Below are positions 1 through 8,737 of a DNA stretch of 64,000 bases, one piece after another. How positions within the stretch are numbered: position 1 is the first letter of the stretch; the number at the start of each line of letters is the position of its first letter. A program made the position numbers and the translations under genes. The notes beneath the pieces were generated by a model, which searched no databases, had not been told where the DNA came from, and saw nothing but the letters and a program-made list of their open reading frames with translations. Source of the stretch: UBA2357 sp041916775 (GTDB lineage: Bacteria; Pseudomonadota; Gammaproteobacteria; Burkholderiales; Rhodocyclaceae); the NCBI GenBank assembly GCA_041916775.1, contig JAYRYZ010000001.1:186001-250000 (forward strand), read 5' to 3'.

Positions 1-675
1 TTCGGCCAAGTGGTGCGCGAATCCGAGACGGGCCAGTACGGACGCAGGGTGGATGTGTCCTTCCGCTGGTCGATGGGCTGGTTCATCTTCTCGGAGGTGA
101 TGTTCTTTGCTGCGTTCTTCGGCGCGCTCTTCTATGCGCGGGTGCTGAGCGTGCCAGCGCTGTCTGCTGGCGACAACGAGGCGCTGCTGTGGCAGGGCTT
201 CACCAACGCCTGGCCGAGTGCAGGGCCGCGGCCGGAGGATACCTTCACGCCGATGGGCGCGTGGGGCATCCCGGCGCTGAACACGCTGCTGCTCCTCACC
301 TCGGGTGCCACCCTGACCTGGGCGCATCACGGTCTGCTGCATGGTAACCGCGGCGCCTTGAAGACGGGCCTGCTGCTGACCATCCTGCTGGGCGTGGTCT
401 TCCTCGGCTTCCAGATGTACGAGTACTTCCACGCCTGGAACGACCTCAATCTGCGTCTCGACAGCGGCATCTACGGCTCGACCTTCTACTTGCTCACCGG
501 CTTTCACGGGCTTCATGTGACGATCGGCGCGATCATGCTGACGGTGATGCTCTTTCGCGTGATGGCGGGTCATTTCCGGCCGGACCACCATTTCGCGTTC
601 GAAGCCACTGCCTGGTACTGGCACTTCGTGGATGTCGTTTGGTTGATCCTGTTCGTGGTGGTGTACTGGCTGTGA
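1..675 (+). CDS. coxC: Cytochrome c oxidase subunit III (5' truncated by window edge)
   Basis: C-terminal 224 residues of subunit III of an aa3-type cytochrome c oxidase, an inner-membrane protein that packs against the catalytic subunit I. The frame is open at base 1, so roughly the first 60 residues of a protein usually near 280 lie outside the window. Visible marks are FIFSEVMFF with the conserved membrane glutamate of the family, a series of hydrophobic helices, the GFHGLHV motif, and the closing WYWHFVDVVWLILF segment. The genes that follow (SURF1, heme A and heme O synthases, SCO) are all oxidase assembly factors, which supports the call. Only the missing N-terminus is uncertain. Confidence 0.97.
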   Translation, partial: FGQVVRESETGQYGRRVDVSFRWSMGWFIFSEVMFFAAFFGALFYARVLSVPALSAGDNEALLWQGFTNAWPSAGPRPEDTFTPMGAWGIPALNTLLLLTSGATLTWAHHGLLHGNRGALKTGLLLTILLGVVFLGFQMYEYFHAWNDLNLRLDSGIYGSTFYLLTGFHGLHVTIGAIMLTVMLFRVMAGHFRPDHHFAFEATAWYWHFVDVVWLILFVVVYWL

Positions 676-694
676 GGATGGCAGGTTTGCGCGA

Positions 695-889
695 CTACAG
701 TCGCGTCGTGATCACCCCGGTGGCGTAGCCGATCATGAGCATCAGGAACAGCGTGATCGACAGCCCCACGCGTAGCGCCAGCGCCTTCACGGTGCGGCTG
801 CCGTTGCCGCGGTCCCTGACGAGGAACAGCAGTGCCGAGCCCAGGCTGGTGACGATCAGGACGAGGAACAGGATCACGAGCAGTTTCAT
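695..889 (-). CDS. Small twin-transmembrane protein, DUF2909 type
   Basis: A 64-residue protein on the strand opposite to its neighbours. It has two hydrophobic helices (about residues 1-24 and 42-62) around a short basic loop (RDRGNGSRTVK). Small proteins of this build, annotated as DUF2909, commonly lie between coxC and SURF1 in betaproteobacteria; their function is unknown. The start at 887-889 is chosen because AAAGGA lies about 9 bases upstream, and because a longer frame would add a hydrophilic, low-quality extension. A role in oxidase assembly is inferred from position only. Confidence 0.8.
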   Translation of the reverse strand: MKLLVILFLVLIVTSLGSALLFLVRDRGNGSRTVKALALRVGLSITLFLMLMIGYATGVITTRL

Positions 890-970
890 GGCGGGCTTGT
901 CCTTTCGGTGGAGTACGCGGTTGCTGTTGCCGATTGTCGCGCGATTTGCCGTGCCCGGGTTGGATCGCAC

Positions 971-1681
971 GTGGTCCTGAGCCGCGGCTTGCGCCTGCGG
1001 CTGCATCCGCTGCCGCTCATTGCCGGCCTGCTCATGTTTGCGTTGACGGTGCATCTCGGCAACTGGCAGACGCGGCGCGCAGCGGAGAAGCTGGCGATGC
1101 AGGCAGACATCGAGTCATCGGCCCTGCACGAAGCGGTGATGCTTGGGCGTGGGGTCGTACCACACCCCTGGCAGCGGGTGCGACTTGCCGGGGCGTGGCT
1201 GGAGCGTGGCACGATCCTGCTCGACAACCGAGTGCACCAGGGGCGGGCGGGCTATCACCTGATCACGCCGCTGCAACTCGACGACGGTCGGGTGGTGTGG
1301 GTGAAGCGGGGCTGGCTCGCCGCGAACGCCGACCGGAGTCGCTTGCCGGAGCTGCCTCCGCCGGGAGAGCGTGGTGATATCGAGGGTGTGGTCCGTGTCG
1401 CGGAAAGCGGTGGATTCTCGCTCGCCACCTCGGCGGGCGAAGGTGTGCTGTGGCAGGTGCTGGACCGTGCCACGTATGGTGCAGCCACCGGTCTCATGGT
1501 CGAGGACTGGCTGGTGGAGCAGCAGGGGGCGAGCGATGTGCTGGTGCGCGACTGGCCCCGGCCGGATGCCGGTATCGATCGGCATCGCGGCTATGCGCTG
1601 CAGTGGTATGCGATGGCGGGGCTGTCGCTGGTATTGACGCTGGTGTATGTGGCGAGGAGTTTTTCCAGGCATGAAACGTAG
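971..1681 (+). CDS. SURF1 family cytochrome oxidase biogenesis protein
   Basis: SURF1/Shy1 family membrane protein that helps heme insertion or assembly of cytochrome oxidase. It shows the family layout: an N-terminal membrane helix (LPLIAGLLMFALTVHLGNWQ) followed by QTRRAAEK, a periplasmic domain with WVKRGWL, and a C-terminal helix introduced by HRGYALQWYAMAG, which matches the conserved family signature. The start is not certain. The frame is open from a GTG at 908, but the 21 extra residues look unlike the family, so I prefer the GTG at 971. The end overlaps the next gene by 11 bases, consistent with an operon. Confidence 0.92.
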   Translation: MVLSRGLRLRLHPLPLIAGLLMFALTVHLGNWQTRRAAEKLAMQADIESSALHEAVMLGRGVVPHPWQRVRLAGAWLERGTILLDNRVHQGRAGYHLITPLQLDDGRVVWVKRGWLAANADRSRLPELPPPGERGDIEGVVRVAESGGFSLATSAGEGVLWQVLDRATYGAATGLMVEDWLVEQQGASDVLVRDWPRPDAGIDRHRGYALQWYAMAGLSLVLTLVYVARSFSRHET

Positions 1682-2231
1682 CGCGAAACTGACCTTGCTG
1701 GCGATTGCGCTGGTGAGCACGCTGCCGGTGGTGGCGTCCTATCTGGCCTTCTACGTCTGGCCACCGAAGGGCACGGTGAATTACGGCCAACTCCTGAGCC
1801 CGACTGCGCTGCCGGATGGTCGGCTCGCCGGCCTCGCCGGGCAGCCGGTGCTGGAACGCACCGCGCTGAACGGCCATTGGACGCTTGTGTACGCGGGGCC
1901 GGGCGAATGCCCGGATGCGTGCGGCCGCGCCCTCCATGCGATGCGCCAGAGTCGGCTTGCGCAGGGCAAGGAGATGGGCCGGGTGGAGCGCCTGTGGTTG
2001 GTGACCGACGACCGGGCGCCAGCGCCGGAGGTGGTCGCACGCCACGACAACCCGCGCGTCGCGCGCGCCGAGGCGACCTGGCTCGCGAAGCTGCCACCGC
2101 TGGACGACAGGGGGGCGATCCTCCTCGTCGATCCGCTCGGCAACGTCATGATGCGCTTCCCGGACGACCCGGATATCAAGCTCGTCATCAAGGACCTGCA
2201 GCGTCTTCTGAAATACTCGGGGTTGGGCTGA
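1671..2231 (+). CDS. SCO-like membrane-anchored thioredoxin-fold protein
   Basis: A 186-residue protein with one N-terminal membrane anchor (residues 8-30) and a periplasmic domain like SCO copper chaperones. It keeps the CxxxC pair as CPDAC (C80, C84). At the position where SCO proteins carry the copper-binding histidine (DHSAGTYVFD in the neighbour at 4162) it reads DDRGAILLVD, so that ligand is an aspartate here. It overlaps SURF1 by 11 bases, and its stop shares a base with the start of the next gene. Proteins of this type are common in oxidase operons of betaproteobacteria. A redox or assembly role is plausible, but copper binding is doubtful. Confidence 0.8.
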   Translation: MKRSAKLTLLAIALVSTLPVVASYLAFYVWPPKGTVNYGQLLSPTALPDGRLAGLAGQPVLERTALNGHWTLVYAGPGECPDACGRALHAMRQSRLAQGKEMGRVERLWLVTDDRAPAPEVVARHDNPRVARAEATWLAKLPPLDDRGAILLVDPLGNVMMRFPDDPDIKLVIKDLQRLLKYSGLG

Positions 2232-3268
2232 TGAGACGCTTTCGTCACCTGCTGCTTGCGACGCTCGCGCTGACCCTGGTCGTCATCGTCTTCGGTGCCT
2301 ATGTACGCCTCGCCGATGCAGGCCTCGGTTGCCCGGACTGGCCCGGCTGCTATGGCAAGCTCACGCCCGCGCATGCTGCCGAACACATCCAAGCGGCGCA
2401 TGCGGTCGATCCGCACGGGCCGGTGAGCATGCCCAAGGCCTGGAAGGAGATGATCCACCGCTATCTTGCGACCGGGTTGGGTTTGCTCATCATCACCATC
2501 GCGCTCGCTTCGTGGCGCTACAGGCACGAGCCGACGAGCGCGCCGCATGTGGCGACGGCGCTGGTCGGTGTGGTGGTGTTCCAGGGCTTGCTGGGGATGT
2601 GGACGGTGACCTTGCTGCTGAAACCGGCGATCGTCACCGCGCATCTCCTCGGCGGACTCGCGACGCTGAGCCTCGTCGCCTGGTTGAGTCTGCGCGCATG
2701 GCGCTTCCCACGCGTGGAGGCGCCGCCGGGCCTGCACGCGCTGGCGCGTATCGGGCTGTTGTTGCTTCTGGCGCAGATCACCCTGGGCGGCTGGACCAGC
2801 ACCAACTACGCGGCGTTGGCCTGCCCGGACTTCCCCACCTGCCACGGCAACTGGTGGCCTGAGACCGACTTCTCCAATGCCTTCCACGTGGTGCGCGAAC
2901 TCGGCATGACGCCCGAGGGGGAGGTGCTGAGCCTGGAGGCGATGAACGCAATCCACTGGTCACACCGGCTTGGGGCGGTCGTCGCGGGCGGTGTGCTGTT
3001 TCTGCTCGCCTGGTTGCTGTCTCGTCGGCGGGCCACACAGGGGCTCGGTCTCGCACTGCTCATGACGGTGGCGCTGCAGGTGCTGATCGGAGTGGCGAAC
3101 GTGGTGTTCGGCCTGCCGCTGGCGCTCGCGGTGATGCACAACGCGGGTGCTGCACTGCTGCTGCTGGTGATGGTCGCGGTCAATTATCAACTGGTGCGGG
3201 TGAGGGTCTCGGCCCGAGCCGGCAATGCAGGGAGCAAGCATGGCAAGCACGAGAACTCTTTCGCTTGA
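2231..3268 (+). CDS. ctaA: Heme A synthase (COX15/CtaA)
   Basis: Integral membrane monooxygenase that converts heme O to heme A for the aa3 oxidase. The 345 residues fit the COX15 family. The N-terminal VFGAYVRLADAGLGCPDWP segment is diagnostic, and a second copy of the same pattern appears as TNYAALACPDFPTCHGNW. Heme-ligating histidines are expected in MIHRYLATG, TAHLLGGLATL, IHWSHRLGA and AVMHNAGAAL. The start overlaps the preceding stop (TGATGA), and the end overlaps ctaB by 29 bases, so translation is probably coupled. Confidence 0.96.
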   Translation: MRRFRHLLLATLALTLVVIVFGAYVRLADAGLGCPDWPGCYGKLTPAHAAEHIQAAHAVDPHGPVSMPKAWKEMIHRYLATGLGLLIITIALASWRYRHEPTSAPHVATALVGVVVFQGLLGMWTVTLLLKPAIVTAHLLGGLATLSLVAWLSLRAWRFPRVEAPPGLHALARIGLLLLLAQITLGGWTSTNYAALACPDFPTCHGNWWPETDFSNAFHVVRELGMTPEGEVLSLEAMNAIHWSHRLGAVVAGGVLFLLAWLLSRRRATQGLGLALLMTVALQVLIGVANVVFGLPLALAVMHNAGAALLLLVMVAVNYQLVRVRVSARAGNAGSKHGKHENSFA

Positions 3269-4145
3269 ACGTGACGCCGCCAGTCGGCTGCATGCCTTCT
3301 ATGTGCTGACCAAGCCAAGGGTGAACACGCTGATCGTGTTCTGCGCGATCATCGGCATGTTCCTCGCAGTGCCGGAGGGGCTGCCCGACGCCTTCACCGT
3401 GCTCGCTGCAACCGTGGGCATCGCCTGTGTGGCGGGCGCGGCGGCGGCGGTCAATTGCCTCATCGAGAGCCGCATCGACGCCCACATGGCGCGCACCCGT
3501 GCCCGCCCGCTGCCGCGCGGCGCGGTGAACCATCGCGAGACGCTCGCCTTCGCCGTGCTGCTTGGTGGTGCCGGCCTCGTCATCCTGCACCAACTCGTGA
3601 ATGCGCTGACAATGTGGCTGACGCTCGCCACTTTTGTCGGCTATGCGGTGATCTACACCATTGTCCTCAAGCCGCGCACGCCCCAGAACATCGTCATCGG
3701 TGGCGCCTCGGGTGCGATGCCGCCAGTGCTGGGCTGGGCCGCCGTGACTGGCGAGGTCAGTGCGGACGCGCTGCTGCTCTTCCTCATCATCTTCGCGTGG
3801 ACGCCGCCGCACTTCTGGGCGCTGGCCTTGTATCGCACCGATGATTACGCGCGCGCCGGTCTGCCGATGCTGCCGGTGACGCACGGCCAGCAATACACCC
3901 GGCTGTCCGTGCTGCTCTATACCTTCATCCTCTTCGGCGTGACGCTGCTGCCTTTTGCCACGCGCATGAGCGGGCTGATCTATCTTGCGAGCGCGGTGGT
4001 GCTGGGCGGGCTCTTCCTGCGCCACGCGTGGGGGCTGTGGGTCGCCTACAGCGACATGGCGGCACGGCGGACCTTCCGCTTCTCGATTTTGTATCTGTTC
4101 TTGCTATTCGCGGCGCTCCTGACCGATCATTACTTCCGCTTTTGA
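3240..4145 (+). CDS. ctaB: Protoheme IX farnesyltransferase (heme O synthase)
   Basis: UbiA-family membrane prenyltransferase that adds the farnesyl group to heme B, giving heme O for CtaA. The first polyprenyl-binding motif reads NCLIESRIDAHMARTRARPL, a variant of the usual family motif in which the first acidic residues are changed but D-x-x-M-x-R-T-x-x-RP is kept. The later WTPPHFWALALYRTDDYA motif is classical. The start at 3240 is chosen for GGGAG five bases upstream; an ATG at 3225 lacks this. 301 residues is the usual length. It sits directly after ctaA, its pathway partner. Confidence 0.96.
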   Translation: MASTRTLSLERDAASRLHAFYVLTKPRVNTLIVFCAIIGMFLAVPEGLPDAFTVLAATVGIACVAGAAAAVNCLIESRIDAHMARTRARPLPRGAVNHRETLAFAVLLGGAGLVILHQLVNALTMWLTLATFVGYAVIYTIVLKPRTPQNIVIGGASGAMPPVLGWAAVTGEVSADALLLFLIIFAWTPPHFWALALYRTDDYARAGLPMLPVTHGQQYTRLSVLLYTFILFGVTLLPFATRMSGLIYLASAVVLGGLFLRHAWGLWVAYSDMAARRTFRFSILYLFLLFAALLTDHYFRF

Positions 4146-4161
4146 TCAGCCGACCGCAAGA

Positions 4162-4776
4162 ATGCCGCGTTTCCCGATATCGTCTTACCCGATTCTGCGT
4201 TACCTGCTCACCCTGGCGACAGCGTTTGCGGTCGCGTCCTGCTCTGCACCCGATGCACCCAGCTTCCACGCGACCGACATCACCGGTGCCAACTATGGCA
4301 AGGCGCTCGCACTCACGGACCACAACGGCAAGCCGCGCACACTGGAGGATTTCCGTGGCAAGGTGGTGACGCTGTTCTTTGGCTATACCCAGTGTCCGGA
4401 TGTCTGCCCGACCAACCTCATCACGATGAGCGAGGTCATGAATCAGCTGGGCGCCGACGCGGACAAGGTGCAGGTGCTGTTCGTCACGGTTGACCCGGAG
4501 CGCGATACCGCTGCCTTGCTCGCCCAGTACGTGCCGGCCTTCGACCCGCGCTTCCTCGGTCTGCTCGCCGACACGGAGCGAACCGCCGAGGTGGCCAAGG
4601 AATTCAAGGTGTTCTACCGCAAGAGCGGTGACACCGAGAGCAACTATTACACCATCGACCACTCCGCTGGCACCTATGTGTTCGATCCGCAGGGTCGCCT
4701 GCGCCTCTACTTGAAGCACGGCGAGACTGCGACCAACATCAGCGCGGATATCCGACAGTTGCTCGCAGGGCGCTGA
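4162..4776 (+). CDS. SCO1/SenC family copper chaperone lipoprotein
   Basis: Periplasmic copper chaperone thought to deliver or reduce copper for the CuA site of cytochrome oxidase. The 204 residues hold a lipoprotein-like signal ending at C27 (AFAVASC), then a thioredoxin fold with the copper motif TQCPDVCP (C78, C82) and the third ligand H167 in IDHSAGTYVFD. All three ligands are present, in contrast to the SCO-like paralogue at 1671. It is the last gene of the oxidase operon, and its stop codon lies inside the 50-bp palindrome. Confidence 0.95.
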   Translation: MPRFPISSYPILRYLLTLATAFAVASCSAPDAPSFHATDITGANYGKALALTDHNGKPRTLEDFRGKVVTLFFGYTQCPDVCPTNLITMSEVMNQLGADADKVQVLFVTVDPERDTAALLAQYVPAFDPRFLGLLADTERTAEVAKEFKVFYRKSGDTESNYYTIDHSAGTYVFDPQGRLRLYLKHGETATNISADIRQLLAGR

Positions 4777-4820
4777 AACGCAGAAGGGGTGGCCGCGGCC
4801 ACCCCTTCTGCGTTTCAGCG
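4771..4820. terminator. Perfect 50-bp palindrome, probable bidirectional terminator
   Basis: Bases 4771-4795 are the exact reverse complement of 4796-4820, giving 25-bp arms with no spacer and a central GGCCGCGGCC. It contains the stop codon of the SCO gene (4774-4776) and lies 22 bases beyond the stop of convergent rpoH. A transcript from either side would fold into one long GC-rich hairpin. No clear T-tract follows on either strand, so it is not a textbook intrinsic terminator. Confidence 0.8.
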
Positions 4821-4842
4821 GAGTCTGTCAGCCGGACTTGAT

Positions 4843-5691
<849 letters not shown>

Positions 5692-5715
5692 GGTCTGGAA
5701 CCCTCCTTGATTTCA

Positions 5716-5745
5716 ATTTTAGCACTCTGCGCATGAGAGTGCTAA
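5716..5745 (-). promoter_or_regulatory. rpoH promoter embedded in a CIRCE operator (HrcA site)
   Basis: Bases 5719-5745 read TTAGCACTC, nine bases, GAGTGCTAA, an exact match to the CIRCE consensus bound by the heat-shock repressor HrcA. On the minus strand a TTAGCA (-35) and TAAAAT (-10, at 5716-5721) separated by 18 bases lie within it, so bound HrcA would block the promoter. The rpoH start codon is about 25 bases downstream of the -10. The operator is seen directly; the promoter placement is inference. Confidence 0.88.
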
Positions 5746-5795
5746 AGCCGCGTTCGGTTCCATGCTGGGGATCGTTCGTGACCTTGCGCTCCACC

Positions 5796-6686
5796 TCACC
5801 GCGCCAAGCGGACGAGAAGGCGCTCTGCTTCGCGCAGGTAGCCGCGTCCGAAGAGGTTGAGGTGGTTGAGGACGTGATACAGCATGTAGAGCGGCTTGCG
5901 TGTTTCGTAGCCGATGTGCGGCGGCCAGGCACTGCGATAGCGCGCGTGGAAGGCGCTCGGGAAACCGCCGAAGAGCTCAGCCATTGCCAGATCGGACTCT
6001 CGGTCTCCAGCGTGGACTGCAGGGTCGAACACCGTGGGGCGCCCCTGATCGTCGATCCCCGCATTGCCATGCCAAAGGTCACCATGCAGCAGGCTGGGCA
6101 GGGGGCGGTATTCAAGGAAGAGCGCAGGGATTCTTTCGAGCAGGATGCTGCCGAGGCGCTGAAGTTCTCCGCCATGACCCAGCGAGCGTGCGCGCTCGAA
6201 CTGCGGCCGGAAACGCTGTTCGATCAGGAAGCGAGGCCAGCTGTCGGTTTGCACATTGCGTTGGGGTGACGCGCCAAGGTAGTTGTCGCGGCTCCAGCCA
6301 AAATGCTCGTGGGCACTGCGATGAAGTTGAGCCAGCGCATCCGCGAACGCGCGCGCATCGGTGTTCTCGCGTATCGGCCGCAGCGCGATGTGTTCGAGGA
6401 TCAGGAACGCGTGCGTGTCGCTGGTGCCGACCCCCACCACCGCAGGGGTACGGAAGCTGCCGCTCGCAGCGATTGCCGCCAAGCCGTCGGCCTCCGCTTC
6501 GAACATCCCGAGTTGCTCGGTCGGGCCGAACTTCACGAAGAAGCGTGTGTGGCCATCCCCGACCGATGCAGCGGCATGCGTGCATCCTCCGCTGCGGGCC
6601 TCGCAGTCGCGCGCAGTGAAGCGATTGCCCGTGGCCGTCCGGATCACGCGCTCGATGGCTTCAAGTGGAGCCTGTTGCGGCGTCAT
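5796..6686 (-). CDS. Fructosamine kinase family protein
   Basis: Small-molecule kinase of the fructosamine/ketosamine-3-kinase family, which phosphorylates sugars attached to amines so that the adduct falls apart (protein deglycation). The fold is APH-like: ILEHIAL in the hinge, catalytic LLHGDLWHGNAG, and the metal-binding DPAVHAGDRESDLAM. The usual length is about 290, and this start gives 296 residues. A frame open further upstream would overlap the preceding gene, which argues for the ATG at 6684-6686. It is the last gene of a five-gene minus-strand operon, eight bases after the acyltransferase, so its natural substrate may be linked to that operon rather than to general deglycation. Confidence 0.88.
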   Translation of the reverse strand: MTPQQAPLEAIERVIRTATGNRFTARDCEARSGGCTHAAASVGDGHTRFFVKFGPTEQLGMFEAEADGLAAIAASGSFRTPAVVGVGTSDTHAFLILEHIALRPIRENTDARAFADALAQLHRSAHEHFGWSRDNYLGASPQRNVQTDSWPRFLIEQRFRPQFERARSLGHGGELQRLGSILLERIPALFLEYRPLPSLLHGDLWHGNAGIDDQGRPTVFDPAVHAGDRESDLAMAELFGGFPSAFHARYRSAWPPHIGYETRKPLYMLYHVLNHLNLFGRGYLREAERLLVRLAR

Positions 6687-6694
6687 CCGCGCAA

Positions 6695-7513
6695 TCAGGT
6701 GAGAACCGATTGCCACCAAGGTGGCGCGACGGGTTGGCCCTCCCTGCCAGAAGGCGACGTCTCCGCCGTGCGCAGGTTCAGCGAGTGGTCGATCTCCTCG
6801 AGGATGACGCGCCACATCGGCTTCACCAGAAAGCGCATGTTCCTGATGATGGACTCCACATCCATCATCGAGGGCACGCGTGCGCCACGGTGTTCGACCG
6901 CTCCGCCGATCTGACGGATATCCACGCCCAGCTTTGCAAAATGACTCGCGAGGCGGGGCTCGGTGAGCACGAACAGGGTGCTGATGTTGCTGCGGTGTGC
7001 CATCGCGACTGCGCCCAGGTAAAGCCCGATCGGGATATAGGGGAAGCGCGGCTGATTCTGGGTGCCGAAGTCCTCGTCATTGATCGGCGCGGGGTTGTCC
7101 GACTCGCCCTTGCGGCGCCGGTAGCGGGCGCGTACCGCAAGGCGCGAGACCTCGGCGATGCGCTCGCGCGGCAGCTTCTGCGGGTCGACGATGCGGCGGT
7201 CTATCGTCGCCGCACAGGCCTTCTCGAATGGCAACAGACGGGAGCGGTCTTCCGGATCGGTGAGGACGAGGCGGGTGCAGCCCACCAACTGCTCCGGCTC
7301 GGTACTGGTGCGGATCAGGCAGTGCAGGCTGTGGCGGTCGTAGGCGTCCGTCTCGCGGCGGTCGGGGCGCTCGGGTTCGAACTTGAGCTCCTCGCAATAC
7401 ACCTCATGGCGTATCCGATAGACATCGTCCCGCAACGGCTCGGTCATCGCCGCCTCGATCTCGAAGTACTTGCGAAAGCCGTGGCCCAGGTTGAAGCGGT
7501 CGAAGATTTTCAT
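6695..7513 (-). CDS. PEP-CTERM/exosortase system-associated acyltransferase
   Basis: A 272-residue GNAT-fold protein of the family named for its co-occurrence with exosortase/PEP-CTERM sorting and distantly related to acyl-homoserine-lactone synthases and N-acyl amino acid synthases. It starts with FNLGHGFRKYFE, followed by the YRIRHEVYCEELKFEP segment, which resembles the LuxI-type substrate motif. Next come VGCTRLVL, EVSRLAV, and a C-terminal VEHRGARVPSM region typical of the family. By analogy it joins a long acyl chain to an amine or amino acid; the product is unknown. It sits three bases after the permease pair and before the fructosamine-kinase-like gene. Confidence 0.88.
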   Translation of the reverse strand: MKIFDRFNLGHGFRKYFEIEAAMTEPLRDDVYRIRHEVYCEELKFEPERPDRRETDAYDRHSLHCLIRTSTEPEQLVGCTRLVLTDPEDRSRLLPFEKACAATIDRRIVDPQKLPRERIAEVSRLAVRARYRRRKGESDNPAPINDEDFGTQNQPRFPYIPIGLYLGAVAMAHRSNISTLFVLTEPRLASHFAKLGVDIRQIGGAVEHRGARVPSMMDVESIIRNMRFLVKPMWRVILEEIDHSLNLRTAETSPSGREGQPVAPPWWQSVLT

Positions 7514-7516
7514 ACG

Positions 7517-8731
7517 TCACCGTCCTTGGCGCAGTGCATCGACCACCGGCATGTTCGATACCCGCCGCGCGGGAATCAGCGCCGCCAGCGCAGTGGCCAG
7601 GAACCCGATCACGAAGGCTGTGGCCAGGGTGGCGGGAACAATTCTTATGAAGGCAGTGTAGCCGATGTTGGCATTCGGCGGCGGCGGCATGGGAATGCCG
7701 ATCGCGGAGATCACCAGTGCCAGCACGACGCCGACCGCGACGCCGAGTGCCGCACCGATCAGGCCAAGGACGACGTTCTCGACCACGATCAGCCGGAACA
7801 CGTGGCGCTTGCGGTTGCCGAGTGCCTGCAAGGTTCCGAACTCGCTCATGCGCTCGAAGGTGCTCATGTTGACACTGTTGGCGACCGAGAGCAGCACCAT
7901 GAAGAGGATGATCAACTGCAGCACGCCGAACTGGCGATCGTAAAGCTGGAGGGTCTTGTCGTAAAAGTCCGACAGCTGTCGCCAGCTTCGAGCTTCCATC
8001 TCGTTGGGTTTCAGCGTGGCGTGGATCGCTGCCATCGCGGCATCCGTCTCGTCCGTGCGGTGCAGCGTCACGACCAGCAGGTTCGAGCCCTGCGTCGCGA
8101 GCAACTCCTGGGCTGCGGCCAGCGGGATGCGCACCGCGCGTGCATCGAAATCCTTGGAGAAGCTCTGGAAGACTCCGACGATCTCGAAGTCCAGCGTGTT
8201 CAGCGCGCCGTCCGAGGTGTTCATCACCAGCGTGACTGCGTCACCCGGTTTGAGATTGAGCGACTGCGCGACGCCCTGGCCGATCAGCATTCCGAAGGTG
8301 TCGGCGTCGCGCAGTTGTCGTCCTGCGGTGAGTTGCAGATAGGTGCCCAGACGCGCCTCCTTGTCCGGCTCGATGCCTTCCCCAATCACGGCCAAGTCGC
8401 GCCGGCCGTTGTTCAGGAGGCCGGCGAAGTTCAACCGCGCCGACACATCCTTCACCTGCGGGATCGCCGCCAGCCGTTCGGCCAGCGCATCCGGTTTTTC
8501 GATGAGAAAGCGGTCGGGCTGGCGCGTGCCGCGTTCCAGGTAGTCCTTGCGGAACACCTGGGCATGACCCGTCTGCGAGTGAATGATGGCTTCACCAAGC
8601 TGGATGAAGACGTCCTGGATGAACCCGCCCGCGAGGATCAGGCCCACGACACCGAACATGATCGCTGCGAGCGTCATCGCGGTACGGATCTTCTGGCGAA
8701 GGATGTTGCGCAGGGCGAGCTTGATCAGCAT
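7517..8731 (-). CDS. ABC transporter permease, FtsX/LolC-MacB type (second of a pair)
   Basis: A 404-residue inner-membrane protein with an N-terminal helix (about residues 18-40), a large periplasmic MacB-like domain, and a C-terminal FtsX domain of three helices (about 270-395) ending in ALIPARRVSNMPVVDALR. This is the class of mechanotransmission permeases that move lipoproteins or lipids rather than pump through a channel. It follows its paralogue by six bases and carries the same GIPMPPPP motif before the last helices. No ATPase gene lies in this operon, so the partner must be encoded elsewhere. Cargo is unknown; a lipid made by the neighbouring acyltransferase is possible. Confidence 0.9.
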   Translation of the reverse strand: MLIKLALRNILRQKIRTAMTLAAIMFGVVGLILAGGFIQDVFIQLGEAIIHSQTGHAQVFRKDYLERGTRQPDRFLIEKPDALAERLAAIPQVKDVSARLNFAGLLNNGRRDLAVIGEGIEPDKEARLGTYLQLTAGRQLRDADTFGMLIGQGVAQSLNLKPGDAVTLVMNTSDGALNTLDFEIVGVFQSFSKDFDARAVRIPLAAAQELLATQGSNLLVVTLHRTDETDAAMAAIHATLKPNEMEARSWRQLSDFYDKTLQLYDRQFGVLQLIILFMVLLSVANSVNMSTFERMSEFGTLQALGNRKRHVFRLIVVENVVLGLIGAALGVAVGVVLALVISAIGIPMPPPPNANIGYTAFIRIVPATLATAFVIGFLATALAALIPARRVSNMPVVDALRQGR

Positions 8732-8737
8732 GGTCGT

